Source: Nanchangia anserum
GTDB lineage: Bacteria; Actinomycetota; Actinomycetes; Actinomycetales; Actinomycetaceae
Direction: 5' to 3'
Assembly (NCBI RefSeq): GCF_015240065.1
Contig: NZ_CP060506.1
Location: 1,364,001-1,428,000, forward strand
DNA: 64,000 bases
In this document: positions 36,013 to 46,971 of the stretch, piece after piece
Layout: each line of letters opens with the position of its first letter
Numbering within the stretch: position 1 is the stretch's first letter
The notes under the pieces: generated by a model
What the model saw: only the letters and a program-made list of their open reading frames with translations
The model's database searches: none
Told to the model about the DNA's origin: nothing
Program-made: the position numbers and the translations under genes

Positions 36013-37953
36013 TCAGATTCTCCTTTCAACAGCCAGCACGGCACTGCGGGCAACACTTCGGAGCAGCACGACTGCGGACGCGAGCGCGTAGACGCACCCA
36101 AGTACCAGCGCCGTCATGGCGATGAGGTAGCGGGGAAGGGTCACGTCGGCAAGCGCGATACCAGATGCGACGCCGAGCGCGAGTAGGGCCAGGCACATTT
36201 CGGCGAACCACTTGCCCCGCGCCACCTGTGCGAGCCGATGCCCGGCGAGCCGGCGAACGGTGATGAGCTGGGAGTGGCGAGCCGACCACATCGCTGCCGT
36301 CTGTACAAGGCCGACAAGGAGGCTCAGCAAGGTGATGACGAGCGCAATGATGCCGATTTGTGCTTCACGTAGGGCGTCGCGTTGTTGCTCGCGAAGCTCC
36401 GGCAACACGCGATCGACCGACACGGTGTAGGCATCCATGCCCGTTGCCCGCAAGGTATCGTGCGCAATGCCCGGATCGGACACCACGAGCCCACCGTTCG
36501 CCGCCAGGGCGATGAGCGCATCGCCGTTCAGCGTCTTGGCGACTCCATGAGGCAGGACGGCAAGAAGTGGATGATCGTTGGAAACGGCGAATGATGCCGC
36601 GGATGTTTGACCAAGAATCGGCACGTTGATGCCGCTGCCGACGTAGTACTTCACGTCGGTGAGGTCGGCACCCTCGCGTAACCAGGGTTCCATCGTGATG
36701 TCCATTTCAGACACCGCGGATTCCGGCGCACTGCTCAGACGGAGGCCCCTGCTTTTCAGTCGTTCGAACGTCGCCGCGTCGACGAGGACTAGATGTGAGT
36801 AGCCCCGGAGTGACTCGGATACCTCAAAACCGGAATCCAGGGGATAACTCACAAGTACGGCATTGCGCCGCTCGAGTTCAGACACCCACCGCGTTGCGGC
36901 CGCATTTGCGCCATCCCTCACCGTGTCTTCGTCGGCTACTGACGAAACACTCACCCTGGTGACATCTCCCAACGCGGCTGCATCGGCAATACGATCCCCG
37001 GTGTCGCGAGCTGAAGCATATGCATTCACCGCGATCGGCACGAGTGACGAGGCAATGACAAGGGCAATAACACGTAACGCGAGGCTGGACGCACCGAGCG
37101 AGTCGCGACCGATCGCCTCACGAGTAATAACCTGCACTCCGGGCTTAACAAGCCAACCCGCAGCCACGCAGAGAATGCCAAAAATGACAGTTATCGCCAA
37201 CGTGACGACGAGTAGTTGACGGCAATAGCTAGAAAATCCTGATCCAGCAAATGTCAAAGCGCCCGCGACGACGGCGAGACATCCGCCGATGATGACACCA
37301 CAGAACAATCGCCCCCAGCAGCTGCGGAAGTCTTCCGCTTCGAGGCGTGCACGCGACTGACCACTAATGAACCGCAACCCGCGCTCCCTCACGCGCGTTC
37401 CGTACCACGTTGTCACGCACGCCGCACCCAGAAGAAGCACGCTTAGTAGCCCTAGCCCTAACGACGTACGCACAATCCCCGCAAGGAAGACCCCCAACCC
37501 AGACTGGTCCTTATCGAAGGATATTCCGACGTTGTGGGCATTCGCCCAGCGAGCGAGAGTCTGTTGAGTAGCGGGGGACGAAGGTGTGAGGGCATATGAG
37601 CCGGACAGCGAGAGATCGCCGAGGTCACGCCCGCCAATTATCCGTGCAGGCCGGTCACGCAGTCCAGAATCCAGCACCTGCGCGTTTTTGCCAAAGCGAT
37701 AGTAGACCACACGATCTCGACCAGAATCATCAATACGATACGCACTGACATGGGCAGCAGTCAGAGACCGATCCAGCGAATCGATAAGATCAGCCTTGTT
37801 TCCCGCGTCGACACCGACACTCAGCGTCGCAATAGTGTCGGTGCCGACGGGAAACACGGCAAGTCGCTGGATGAGGTCATACCGACAGATTAACCCGGCC
37901 ACGCAAACGGCTAGGCAACCAACGATAACGAACAACCGGCGTATTCCGCGCAT
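36013..37953 (-). CDS. FtsX-like permease, bacteriocin-associated membrane protein type
   Basis: A 646-residue membrane protein. It has one N-terminal helix (about 8-25), a helix near 160-180, two or more near 215-275, one near 290-310, a large extracytoplasmic domain (about 320-520) and three C-terminal helices. The layout matches the bacteriocin-associated integral membrane protein group (DUF1430 type), which works with a LolD-like ATPase in bacteriocin export or immunity. The partner ATPase follows by one base. No bacteriocin structural gene is evident next to it. The substrate is inferred from the family only. Confidence 0.8.
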   Translation of the reverse strand: MRGIRRLFVIVGCLAVCVAGLICRYDLIQRLAVFPVGTDTIATLSVGVDAGNKADLIDSLDRSLTAAHVSAYRIDDSGRDRVVYYRFGKNAQVLDSGLRDRPARIIGGRDLGDLSLSGSYALTPSSPATQQTLARWANAHNVGISFDKDQSGLGVFLAGIVRTSLGLGLLSVLLLGAACVTTWYGTRVRERGLRFISGQSRARLEAEDFRSCWGRLFCGVIIGGCLAVVAGALTFAGSGFSSYCRQLLVVTLAITVIFGILCVAAGWLVKPGVQVITREAIGRDSLGASSLALRVIALVIASSLVPIAVNAYASARDTGDRIADAAALGDVTRVSVSSVADEDTVRDGANAAATRWVSELERRNAVLVSYPLDSGFEVSESLRGYSHLVLVDAATFERLKSRGLRLSSAPESAVSEMDITMEPWLREGADLTDVKYYVGSGINVPILGQTSAASFAVSNDHPLLAVLPHGVAKTLNGDALIALAANGGLVVSDPGIAHDTLRATGMDAYTVSVDRVLPELREQQRDALREAQIGIIALVITLLSLLVGLVQTAAMWSARHSQLITVRRLAGHRLAQVARGKWFAEMCLALLALGVASGIALADVTLPRYLIAMTALVLGCVYALASAVVLLRSVARSAVLAVERRI

Positions 37954-38821
37954 GACTTTGACCTCTTCCCTGAGGATCCCTAAAGGATATCACTCATTCG
38001 CGGATGTGCGCTCCAACTTTCCCTCATTGGACACCAGGTTAAGTAAAAACGGCACCCCACCTGCGGTTATGGAACATCGATGATGGCCAGCTTCGGGAGG
38101 GTAGCGATCAGATCCTGCGTTGCCATCGATACCGTGACCAGGCGCGGCACGAGGTCGGCAACGTAACTCGGGTTGTCGTGCTCGCGGCACCAGTCGTTGG
38201 GGTCGTTCCTGATCTGGGACTTCTTGTCGATGGTGACGCGGTAGCGGTCGATCATCCACTCCAGGGGGCTACGCCCGCCCACCATGTAGTCGTTGGCTGC
38301 GACTGGAATGCCCGTGAACGTCAGGTAGTCGTTATAGACCAGCGTCGTCAGGTCGCGCTGGCGGGCAGTGCCGCCCCACCGCAGCTTCTCCACCTTGTAG
38401 CGCCGCCACGGGTCATCCGGGGTCAGGGCCGACCACTGCTCGCACACCTGCGGGTGAGGCTCGACGCGCTCGTAGTTAACGTGGATATCCGCTAGCTGAC
38501 GCCCAATCCGGGCATAATCGGCGAAACCGGAGACGAGGGGAATGCGCGGCAGCGCCTTCTTGAGATCGGCCTCGTAGCGCGAGCGATATTCGGGGTGATG
38601 CAGCAGCGCATAGGTGGCGAAGAAGATGTCTTCCTTTGTGATCCCGGCATCACCGTGGACGCAGCGATAAGTCTCGAGGGTCGCATCCGTAATGGCGTCC
38701 CTGCGCACGTAGCCGTCGCAGCGGCGCGGCACCCGCTCGCCGATCGGGCGGGCGAAGTCGAAGACGCCGCTGAACTCCTCAGCGTCCTCGGCGCGCTCGT
38801 CGATGAGGTCAAGCAGCGAGT

Positions 38822-38832
38822 CCCCCCCCCCC
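38822..38832 (-). repeat. Homopolymer tract, 11 G on the coding strand, in the Type ISP gene
   Basis: Eleven Cs on the + strand are eleven Gs in the gene. With 11 the frame ends after GGGGLAA; with 10 (or 7 or 13) it continues DSLLDLIDERAEDAEEF through the target-recognition region. Poly-G tracts of this length are known slippage switches in restriction-modification genes. It is the longest homopolymer I noticed in the window. Confidence 0.85.
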
Positions 38833-39839
38833 GCTGGCCTGTTCCCACGTATAGAGGGGGAAGCACTGGCACGCCGGGGTAAACGTGAGGTCGGGCAGTG
38901 CCCCGGTCATCAACGGCGCCCATTCGCGTCGGTAATCCGTGGGCACCGTAAGCGCCAAATTCGGTGTCAGCGCCGTTGGGTACAGCTGCGGCAGCTGATA
39001 AGTTCTCTCATTCAGTCGGCCAGACTGATCAACATACACCTGCTGCGACACAAAGGGGCGGTATACGGCAAGTTGAATATGCCCAGACAATGCCGTCGAG
39101 CGATTAGCACGGATGTCACCGACATTAATCGTGGCGATGCTTCCACGGGTCGAGTCATATGCGAGAACTCCACGGATTTGGGCAACCGTCGGGTTGTCGC
39201 CGAGAAGAGCCCTCACCCGCTCGCGTTCCTCGTTGAGATAGGTGACATGCGTGGCGATGTTTCGCTCGACGGCCTCACGCGAGAAGTTGTAACACCACGC
39301 GTCGCGGTTGGTCTTTAGACCATTCGTGTACTGCCGGAACATGCCCGGCGTCGTCGCCTTGCCCTTTGTCTCCTTGTCGCCGATCGGCTGATAGGTGGCA
39401 TAGGCCTCGTCGCGTTGGTTGATCCAGTCGCCGTGCTCGTTTGGGGTGATCGGCTCGAAGCGGGTGCGGGCCAGTGATCGCGATCCCACCAGCGCGTCGA
39501 GCTTCTGCTGGGCGGTCAGGTAGTCGTCGACCTCGGTGTAGTGGATCGTCGCCGGGCCACTCGCGCCCGACTTCTTCACGAGGACAGTAACGGCGACACC
39601 GGTACGCGAACCTTCACCGAATACTCCCCCGCCTTCTTGGCGACGCGTTTCACCCTGAGTCCGCGCATTTCCACGCAGGTTGTATATATAGATGTCCGCG
39701 AATTCGTCCTGCCACGTCAGACGCACGCCGTCGGCCGTATTGCCGTCGATGAAGGCGTTGTTCGACACGAACGCGATGACGCCCTCGTCGCCGATGCGAT
39801 CGGTCGCCCACCGCAGGGCCCGGAAGTACGAATCGTAGA

Positions 39840-39859
39840 GGCTGTTCTTGGATGTTCTT
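39840..39859 (-). repeat. Imperfect 10-bp tandem duplication in the Type ISP gene
   Basis: GGCTGTTCTT (39840-39849) is followed directly by GGATGTTCTT (39850-39859), differing at one base. Deleting one copy restores GQNKNSLYDSYFRALRW, the expected reading. The 10-base length shifts the frame. Confidence 0.75.
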
Positions 39860-42800
39860 GTTCTGGCCGCTCGAGCACGCCGCATAGGTCTCGGTGATTC
39901 TGCCGTCCAGCCGGTCGTACTTCAGGTTCTGGTTGTTGTCATTCGCGCTGTTCTGCCCGGCCGAGTAGGGCGGGTTCATGACGACCACCCGGATCGGCGC
40001 AGCCTTCTGGCGCCTCGCGCGCTCGATGTTCGTCGCGAAGACGCCACCCTCGGCGATCGTCCCGTCATCCTCGTGCAGCTGGAACGTGTCCGTCAGGCTG
40101 ATGCCGGGGAACTCGACGTAGCCCTCCCCCAGGCCGGCCTCGCGGCGCACCTCGCGGTAGACCTGCTCGATGTTGATGCTCGCGATGTAGTACGACAGCA
40201 ACACGATCTCGTTGGCAAAGATCTCGCGCTCGTACTTGCGTGCTAAGGCGTCCGGCGGGATCAACCCCAGCTGGAGTAGGCGGGCGACGAACGTGCCCGT
40301 GCCGAGGAACGGTTCGATGATGGCGACGCCCTCGTCGGCCAGGTGTTTGTCGAAGTGGCGGTGTAGCGCGTCGTCGGCCGAGCGCAGGATGTAATCGACG
40401 ATCTCCACCGGGGTAAAGACGATGCCCAGGCGGTCGCGCATCGACGGGAACGCCTTCGAGAAGAAGCGATCGTAAAGCGTGCGCATGATCTGTTGCTTGC
40501 CGGCCAGGCTATCGAGGGCGGTGATGCGGTCGACCATCGTCGCGTAGAACTTCTCCAGCGGCGCGCGCTCGTTGTCGAAGACCTGCGTCGTCGCCAACCG
40601 CGACAGGATCCCCTGCATCGCCCGCGACACGGGATTTTGCTGGGTGAACGTCTGATCCGGGAACATCGCGTCGAACAGCGGCTTCGTGATGATGTGCTGC
40701 GCGAGCATTTCGATCGCGGCGTCCTCGTCGATCTGCGGGTTCAAGGTGGAGCGTAGCCCGCCCAGAAACTCCTCGAAGGGCCTGCGGTTCGCCTCCTCGG
40801 CCAACAGATGCCGGATCAGGGCCATGTAGCGGGTGGCGATCTCGGAAATGTCGCGCGACCAGTCGTCCCAATACAGCCGCGTGCCCACCTTGCGCACGAT
40901 CTTGGAATAGACGGCGTCCTTCCATTCCGAGGGCGCGAACGTCAGCTGCAACTGTTCGGGCGGGTCCTCCTGCCCGACATCAGTTCCCGGCATCGTGGGA
41001 TCGTCGTCGCCGGCCGTTCCCCCGAACGGGTCGCGCGGTGTGGGGCTGGGCAGGTTGACGACGTCGACGATGATGTTCTCGGGATCCGCCGAGTTGTACT
41101 CGATGGCGTTGACCGCAGCGTCGAAGCGGTCGTCGTGGGCGCGGATCGCCTGCAACACCTGCCACACGACGGCGAACCGCTTGTTGTCGTTCAGCGCCGT
41201 CTCGGGTGTCGCGCCCATCGGCACCGCCACCGGCAAAATGATGTAACCGAATTCCTTGCCCTCGGCGCGACGCATGACGCGTCCCACCGCCTGAATGACG
41301 TCGACCTGCGACTTGCGGGGATTGAGGAACAGCACGGCGTCCAGCGTCGGCACGTCCACGCCCTCGCTCAGGCAGCGCGCGTTCGTGAGGATCCGGCACA
41401 CCGGGCCGTCTGGCGCGTGCGGGTCCTCCTTCAGCCAGTCCAGGGCCTCGCCGCGGTCGATCGCGTTCATCGTGCCGTCGACGTGGCGGCACTGGACGTC
41501 GAGGTTGTCCGTCGCATCGTCGTTATCGAGATTGCGCAAGTAATCGCGCACGATCGTCGGGAACGCCTCCGCGATCTGCTTCGAGGACCTGATGTCCTTC
41601 GCGAACGCGACCGCGCGGCGCATCGGCGCAGTATCCGAGCCGTACTGGACGTCGAAGCGGCCGTTGTGGCGCTTGGCCAGGGCGTTCCAGCAGCCCGCGA
41701 GCTTCGCGGTCTCGGGCAGGGACAGCTCGCCGCAGGCGGCCGAGGCCTTTTGGCAGATCTCCGTCATCTGCTCCTCGGGGATTGCCAGCACAACGACCTT
41801 GTAGTCCGTCAGCAACCCGGCGGCGACGGCGTCGCCAAAGCCGAGGCGGTGGAACAGCGGGCCGAAGATCTCGCGGTCGTCCATCGAGGTGAGGACGGCG
41901 TCTCGCTCGCTCGCCGTGTTCTTCACCTTGTCGTTGAAGATCCGCGGCGTGGCCGTCATATACAGGCGCTTGGTTGCGGCGATGTAGCGGTCGTCGTGGA
42001 CACGGACGAACGCCGATTCCTTCTCGCCCGCGACGGTGACGCCCGTCGTGCGATGAGCCTCATCGCAAATGATGAGGTCGAAGTCGCCCTCCCCCACCGG
42101 CAGCAATTCCTGCGCCGCGTGGACAACGTCGATCGACTGGTAGGTGGCGAAGACGACCTGTAGGCCCTCGGTGTCACGGTGGCCCTGCCAGGAGGCGGCC
42201 AGCTTGCGCGGGTCCGTGGTCGGCGGCACCTTCAGGTCGACCGTCGCGATGTCGGCGATGTCGTCGGCGCGGGCGCGCGAGCGGTTCACCTTTATGTCGG
42301 AGCACACCGACCACGCCGTGAAGACACCGGCGTATTCGCTGGCCCACTCGTGCAGCGTCTGCGACATGAGGGCCAGCGACGGAACGAAGAACGCGATGCG
42401 GGCGCGGCCCTGCCCGTCCTCCACGACATGACGCGCGATTTCCAGCGCGGTGAACGTCTTGCCCGTGCCGCACGCCATGACGAGGGTGCCGCGGTCATTG
42501 GCCTCGAATCCGGCAAGGACGTCGTTGACGGCGCGCACCTGGTGGTCGCGCGGGGTCTTGCGCGCCTGCGTTGCGATGGGAGCTGCCGTGCGGGTCTCGG
42601 GGTGGAAGGTCGTCCAGTCGATGTTCGACTGGCGCAGGTCGGCCCGGCCGATCCGGGTCAGCGGCTTCGCGGAGTCGCGCGCGGCCGCCTCGGCATTGCT
42701 CCCCCACGCCGTGTCGGAGGTCTCGACATACATCCGCCGTGTGAAGATCGCCGGTTCGGACGCGACGAGGAACGAGTCGATGTCGCGGCGCTGCACCGTG

Positions 42801-43270
42801 TGCCCTGCGGCGAACGCCTTGCACTGGATGGCTGTCGCCGGAGTCGACGCGTCCGGCTCACCGTTGGCGGGCATGTGCTCGTGCTCGATCGCCACGAGGT
42901 CGATGCCCGTATCGGGGCGCCCCTGCCGACCCGGCCAGTCGCGCCACGAATAGACGCGGGCAAACTGGCGACGCATCAGCGCATCGTGGGTGAGGTAGGC
43001 GCGGACGATGTCCTCGAACAGGTTGCCGTAGCCGCGCGTCGAGTCGGCCTCCGCTCGCGCGGCGTTCAACACGTCGTCAAACGCCTGCGCGGATCGGCCC
43101 GCGACGTGTCCGGCATCCAGGGCAACACCGGGGGATGCAGCAGCGCACATAGCAACTCCTTCGCGACGAGGGGACGCTCGCATTGTCTCACGCCGTGACC
43201 CGCCATCGACGGCTCCCGGTCGATCGCGAACCGCCGCACCTAGCTCACAATCGAAGTGCCGCGCATACGC

Positions 43271-43304
43271 GAGGGCCCCGGAAGCCGAAACTTCCGGGGC
43301 CCTC
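43271..43304 (-). terminator. Terminator of the S10 operon after rpsQ
   Basis: A 14-bp perfect stem (43271-43284 with 43291-43304) and a 6-base loop lie 22 bases beyond the rpsQ stop. It closes the S10 operon before the accessory block. Confidence 0.87.
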
Positions 43305-43325
43305 GAGGCGCACAGACCGTGCGGT

Positions 43326-43592
43326 CTACTTGGCCTTTTCGATGATCTCCATGACGCGCCAGCGCTTGGTCTTCGACAGCGGCCGGGTCTCCATGATGCG
43401 AACGAGGTCGCCGATGCCACACTCGTTGTTCTCGTCATGGGCCTTCACGCGCTTGTTGCGACGCATGACCTTGCCGTAGAGGGCGTGCTTGACGCGGTCC
43501 TCCAGCTCGACCGTGACGGTCTTGTCCATCTTGTCGCTCACGACGTAGCCGCGGCGAACCTTGCGGTGATTACGTTCAGTCGTCTCCGCCAT
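43326..43592 (-). CDS. rpsQ: 30S ribosomal protein S17
   Basis: An 88-residue protein with [22 protein letters not shown] in two adjacent stretches, [21 protein letters not shown] and IIEKAK at the end, typical S17. It binds 16S rRNA early in 30S assembly. It is the last S10-operon gene here. Confidence 0.98.
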   Translation of the reverse strand: MAETTERNHRKVRRGYVVSDKMDKTVTVELEDRVKHALYGKVMRRNKRVKAHDENNECGIGDLVRIMETRPLSKTKRWRVMEIIEKAK

Positions 43593-43594
43593 GA

Positions 43595-43828
43595 TTACTC
43601 CTTCGGCTCCGGTGCGGTGCGGATCCCCAGCTCGCGCTCGTGCGCGATCGTGTAGATCCGCGCGATATCGCGGCGCAGCGTCGCCATCCGGCCGCGGTCC
43701 TCGCCGGCACCCGTGGCCAGCGCGAAACGCAGGTTGAACAGCTCGGTCTTCGCCTTCTCGAGCTCCTGGGCGAGCTGCTCATCGTCCATGACGTCGAGCT
43801 GGGCCGTGGTCAGTCCCTTATTCGCCAT
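43595..43828 (-). CDS. rpmC: 50S ribosomal protein L29
   Basis: A 77-residue helical hairpin protein. [20 protein letters not shown] and [18 protein letters not shown] are diagnostic. It lies at the tunnel exit beside L23. Its ATG overlaps the rplP stop. Confidence 0.97.
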   Translation of the reverse strand: MANKGLTTAQLDVMDDEQLAQELEKAKTELFNLRFALATGAGEDRGRMATLRRDIARIYTIAHERELGIRTAPEPKE

Positions 43829-44247
43829 TACTGATCACCACCCTCACGAGTGACAAAACGAGTCTTCATCGGCAGCTTGTACTGGGCGCGACGCATGGCC
43901 TCTCGCGCGACGTTCTCGGGAACGCCAGCGAGCTCGAACATGACGCGGCCCGGCTTGACGGGGGCAACCCACCACTCGGGCGAACCCTTACCGGAACCCA
44001 TGCGGGTTTCGGCCGGCTTCTTCGTGAGCGGGCGGTCCGGGAAAATGTTGATCCAGACCTTACCGCCACGCTTGATGTAGCGGGTCATCGCGATACGCGC
44101 GGCCTCGATCTGACGGTTCGTGACGTAGGCGTGCTCCAGAGCCTGGATGCCAAAGTCGCCGAACGAGATCTCGGTGCCGCCCTTCGCCATGCCCTTGCGG
44201 GACGGGCGGTGCTGCTTGCGGAACTTGGTCCTACGAGGGATGAGCAC
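43828..44247 (-). CDS. rplP: 50S ribosomal protein L16
   Basis: A 139-residue protein starting [20 protein letters not shown], with [41 protein letters not shown] and the A-site region intact. It follows rpsC by three bases. Confidence 0.98.
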   Translation of the reverse strand: MLIPRRTKFRKQHRPSRKGMAKGGTEISFGDFGIQALEHAYVTNRQIEAARIAMTRYIKRGGKVWINIFPDRPLTKKPAETRMGSGKGSPEWWVAPVKPGRVMFELAGVPENVAREAMRRAQYKLPMKTRFVTREGGDQ

Positions 44248-44250
44248 GTC

Positions 44251-45111
44251 TCACTCCTCCGATCCGGTGGTCTCGGGCGTCGACGCGGGGACGGTGGCCT
44301 CCGTCGTCTCGGCCGGCTTCTCGGCGGCGGCACCCTGGCCACCGCGGTTGCCGCCGCGGCCTCCGCCGCGACGCTGGTCGCCACCGCGGCCACGACCGCG
44401 GCCACGGCGATCCCCGCCACGGCCTCCACGGCCACGCTGAGCGGCCTCGGCCTGCTGGCGCGCGAACTCGGACTCGGTGATGTCGCCCTTGTAGATCCAC
44501 ACCTTCACGCCGATGCGGCCGTACGTCGTGCGGGCCTCAAAGAAGCCGTAGTCGATGTAGGCGCGCAGCGTGTGCAGCGGAACGCGACCCTCGCGGTAGA
44601 ACTCCGAGCGCGACATTTCCGCCCCGCCCAGACGACCCGAGCACTGCACGCGGATGCCCTGCGCACCGGCGCCCAGCGCCGACTGGATTCCACGGCGCAT
44701 CGCGCGGCGGAAGGACACGCGGGCGGCGAGCTGCTCGGCGATGCCCTGGGCAACGAGCTGAGCGTCGATCTCGGGGCGCTTGACCTCGAGGATGTTCAAC
44801 TGAACCTGCTTGCCCGTGAGCTTTTCGAGCTTCGCGCGCAGCTTGTCGGCCTCGGTGCCACGGCGACCGATCACAATGCCCGGGCGGGCCGTGTGCAGGT
44901 CGACGCGGACGCGGTCGCGCGTGCGCTCGATGTCGATCTTCGAAATACCCGCGCGCTCCAGCTGGTCTTCCATCATCTTGCGGATCTTGACGTCTTCCGC
45001 AACGAAGTCGGAGTAACGCTGACCCGGGGTGGTCGAATCAGCAAACCAACGGGAACGGTGGTCGGTGGTAATACCCAGCCGGAACCCGGTGGGGCTAACC
45101 TTCTGTCCCAT
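44251..45111 (-). CDS. rpsC: 30S ribosomal protein S3 with a long Arg/Gly-rich tail
   Basis: A 286-residue protein. The core (about 1-215) begins [19 protein letters not shown] and has the KH-domain [13 protein letters not shown] and [16 protein letters not shown]. The last 70 residues are low-complexity, first RG-rich ([15 protein letters not shown]) and then Pro/Thr/Glu-rich. Tails of this kind occur in high-G+C actinobacterial S3. S3 lines the mRNA entry tunnel. Confidence 0.97.
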   Translation of the reverse strand: MGQKVSPTGFRLGITTDHRSRWFADSTTPGQRYSDFVAEDVKIRKMMEDQLERAGISKIDIERTRDRVRVDLHTARPGIVIGRRGTEADKLRAKLEKLTGKQVQLNILEVKRPEIDAQLVAQGIAEQLAARVSFRRAMRRGIQSALGAGAQGIRVQCSGRLGGAEMSRSEFYREGRVPLHTLRAYIDYGFFEARTTYGRIGVKVWIYKGDITESEFARQQAEAAQRGRGGRGGDRRGRGRGRGGDQRRGGGRGGNRGGQGAAAEKPAETTEATVPASTPETTGSEE

Positions 45112-45479
45112 TACTCGTTCCCTTCCTTGTCATCGTCGCTGGCCACGACGATCGTGACGTGGCTCGTGCGCTTGAGGATCGCGCCGGCACGCCCCTGGGC
45201 GCGCGGGCGGAACCGCTTCATCGTCGGGCCCTCGTCGACGTAGGCGGCCTTGACAACCAAATCCTTGGCGTCAACGCTCAGCCCGTCGCGAGTAGCCAGA
45301 TCCTGCGCGTTGGCCATCGCCGAGTGCAGCACCTTACGAACGTCCACGGCGACCCGCTGGGGCGCGAAACGAAGGATGTCGTAGGCCTCGAGAGCACGCT
45401 TGCCGCGAATCTCGTTCACGACGCGGCGCGTCTTCTGCGGCGTGGAGCGCACATAGCGCGCTTGCGCCTTGGCTTCCAT
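45111..45479 (-). CDS. rplV: 50S ribosomal protein L22
   Basis: A 122-residue protein from ATG 45479: [20 protein letters not shown], then [20 protein letters not shown] and [20 protein letters not shown]. The tunnel-loop segment is intact. Its C-terminus is acidic. An upstream in-frame extension over the rpsS region has no homology and is rejected. Confidence 0.97.
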   Translation of the reverse strand: MEAKAQARYVRSTPQKTRRVVNEIRGKRALEAYDILRFAPQRVAVDVRKVLHSAMANAQDLATRDGLSVDAKDLVVKAAYVDEGPTMKRFRPRAQGRAGAILKRTSHVTIVVASDDDKEGNE

Positions 45480-45513
45480 CTTTTGCCTCACTTCTTCCAG
45501 ATACGGGCCACCG

Positions 45514-45795
45514 TCAGCGACGGCGGGCCTTACGGTCGTCCTTGTCGTGGCCGCGGTAGGTACGCGTGGGAGCGAACTCGCCGAGCTTGTGGCCAATCAT
45601 GTTCTCGGTAACGTAGACCGGCACATGCTTGCGACCGTCGTGCACCGCGATCGTGTGACCGATGAAGTCCGGGGTAATCATCGACCGGCGCGACCACGTC
45701 TTAATGACGCTCTTCTTGTTGGCGTCGTTCATCGCGTCGACCTTCTTCATCAGGTGGTCGTCGACGAACGGGCCCTTCTTCAGGCTACGTGGCAT
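45514..45795 (-). CDS. rpsS: 30S ribosomal protein S19
   Basis: A 93-residue protein, [20 protein letters not shown] at the start, with [20 protein letters not shown] and the tail [14 protein letters not shown]. Standard length and place between rplB and rplV. Confidence 0.98.
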   Translation of the reverse strand: MPRSLKKGPFVDDHLMKKVDAMNDANKKSVIKTWSRRSMITPDFIGHTIAVHDGRKHVPVYVTENMIGHKLGEFAPTRTYRGHDKDDRKARRR

Positions 45796-45810
45796 AGCTG
45801 TCTCCCCCTA

Positions 45811-46647
45811 TCAGCGCTTCTTGCCGGTCTTGCGGCGACGCACGATGAGGCGGTCGCTCGCCTTGTTCGGACGACGGGTGCGGCCCTCGGGCTTACCCCA
45901 CGGGCTGACCGGGTGGCGGCCACCGGAGGTACGACCCTCACCACCACCGTGCGGGTGGTCGACCGGGTTCATGACGACACCGCGGACCTTCGGGCGACGT
46001 CCCTTCCAGCGCATGCGGCCGGCCTTACCCCAGTTGATGTTGCCCTGCTCGGCGTTGCCGACCTCGCCGATCGTGGCGCGGCACGCCACCTCGACGTTGC
46101 GGATTTCGCCCGAGGGCATACGCAGCTGGGCGTACTTGCCTTCCTTGGCGACGAGCTGAACCGAGACACCCGCGGAGCGGGCGATCTTGGCGCCGCCACC
46201 GGGGCGCAGCTCGACGGCGTGGATGACGGTACCGAGCGGGATGTGACGCAGCGGCAGGTTGTTGCCGGGCTTGATATCGGCGCCGGGGCCCTGCTCGATG
46301 CGGTCACCCTGCTTGATCTTCGCCGGAGCGAGGATGTAGCGCTTGTCGCCATCGGCGTAGTGCAGCAGCGCGATGTTGGCCGTGCGGTTGGGGTCGTACT
46401 CGATGTGAGCGACCTTGGCGGGAACGCCGTCCTTGTCCGCGCGGCGGAAGTCGATGAGGCGGTAGGCGCGCTTGTGGCCACCACCGCGGTGACGCGAGGT
46501 CACGCGACCGTACGAGTTGCGGCCACCCGACTTCGACAGCGGACGAACCAGCGACTTCTCGGGGTGGGAGCGGGTCAGCTCGGAAAAGTCCGAGACCGAC
46601 GAGCCGCGCCGGCCCGGCGTCGTGGGCTTGTACTTACGAATTGCCAT
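45811..46647 (-). CDS. rplB: 50S ribosomal protein L2
   Basis: A 278-residue protein with the universal C-terminal block [20 protein letters not shown], which includes the His close to the peptidyl-transferase centre, and the start [19 protein letters not shown]. It is complete and typical. Confidence 0.98.
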   Translation of the reverse strand: MAIRKYKPTTPGRRGSSVSDFSELTRSHPEKSLVRPLSKSGGRNSYGRVTSRHRGGGHKRAYRLIDFRRADKDGVPAKVAHIEYDPNRTANIALLHYADGDKRYILAPAKIKQGDRIEQGPGADIKPGNNLPLRHIPLGTVIHAVELRPGGGAKIARSAGVSVQLVAKEGKYAQLRMPSGEIRNVEVACRATIGEVGNAEQGNINWGKAGRMRWKGRRPKVRGVVMNPVDHPHGGGEGRTSGGRHPVSPWGKPEGRTRRPNKASDRLIVRRRKTGKKR

Positions 46648-46662
46648 AGTTCACTTCACCCC

Positions 46663-46968
46663 TCAGGCGACGGTCTCGCCGAAGATATCGATGGTGCCCT
46701 CGCGGAGGGTAACAATGGCGCGCTTGGTGTCCTTACGCTTGCCGTAACCCGTGCGGGTACGCACGCGCTTGCCCTGGCGCTTCACCGTGTTGATCTTCGC
46801 AACCTTGACATCGAAGAGCTTTTCGATGGCGATACGGATCTCGGTCTTGTTCGCGTCCGGGGCGACCTCGAACGTGTACTTGCCATTGTCGATGAGGCCG
46901 TAGGCCTTTTCCGACACGATCGGGCGGACAATGATGTCGCGCGGATTCCTCGAAGATTCCAGGCTCAT
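46663..46968 (-). CDS. rplW: 50S ribosomal protein L23
   Basis: A 101-residue protein: [40 protein letters not shown] and [13 protein letters not shown]. It forms the docking site for SRP and trigger factor at the tunnel exit. It begins just after the rplD stop. Confidence 0.97.
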   Translation of the reverse strand: MSLESSRNPRDIIVRPIVSEKAYGLIDNGKYTFEVAPDANKTEIRIAIEKLFDVKVAKINTVKRQGKRVRTRTGYGKRKDTKRAIVTLREGTIDIFGETVA

Positions 46969-46971
46969 GAC

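Larger units (their letters stand above)
38067..43150 (-). pseudogene. Type ISP restriction-modification enzyme (nuclease-helicase-methylase), two frame breaks
   Basis: The start is ATG 43150 behind AAGGAG. Domains in order: an Mrr-like nuclease (Glu46, Asp84 in TGIDLVA, Gln109-Cys-Lys111); a helicase with ACGTGKT near 226-232, DEAH in ICDEAHRTTG, YMTATPR and QAVGRVMRR; an N6-adenine methylase with EPFLGTGTFVARL and VVMNPPYSAGQ; then a target-recognition region ending LPKLAIIDVP. This is the single-polypeptide Type ISP plan of LlaBIII/LlaGI. The frame is lost at a 10-bp tandem repeat (39840-39859) and again at a G11 tract (38822-38832). Removing one repeat and one G gives about 1,690 residues. 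As written it is truncated; it could be phase-variable, decayed or misread. Confidence 0.88.

Noticed and set aside
43151-43438. N-terminal extension of the Type ISP frame to an ATG inside rpsQ
   Set aside because: It would overlap rpsQ and the S10 terminator and has no ribosome site; the ATG at 43150 has AAGGAG at the right distance.
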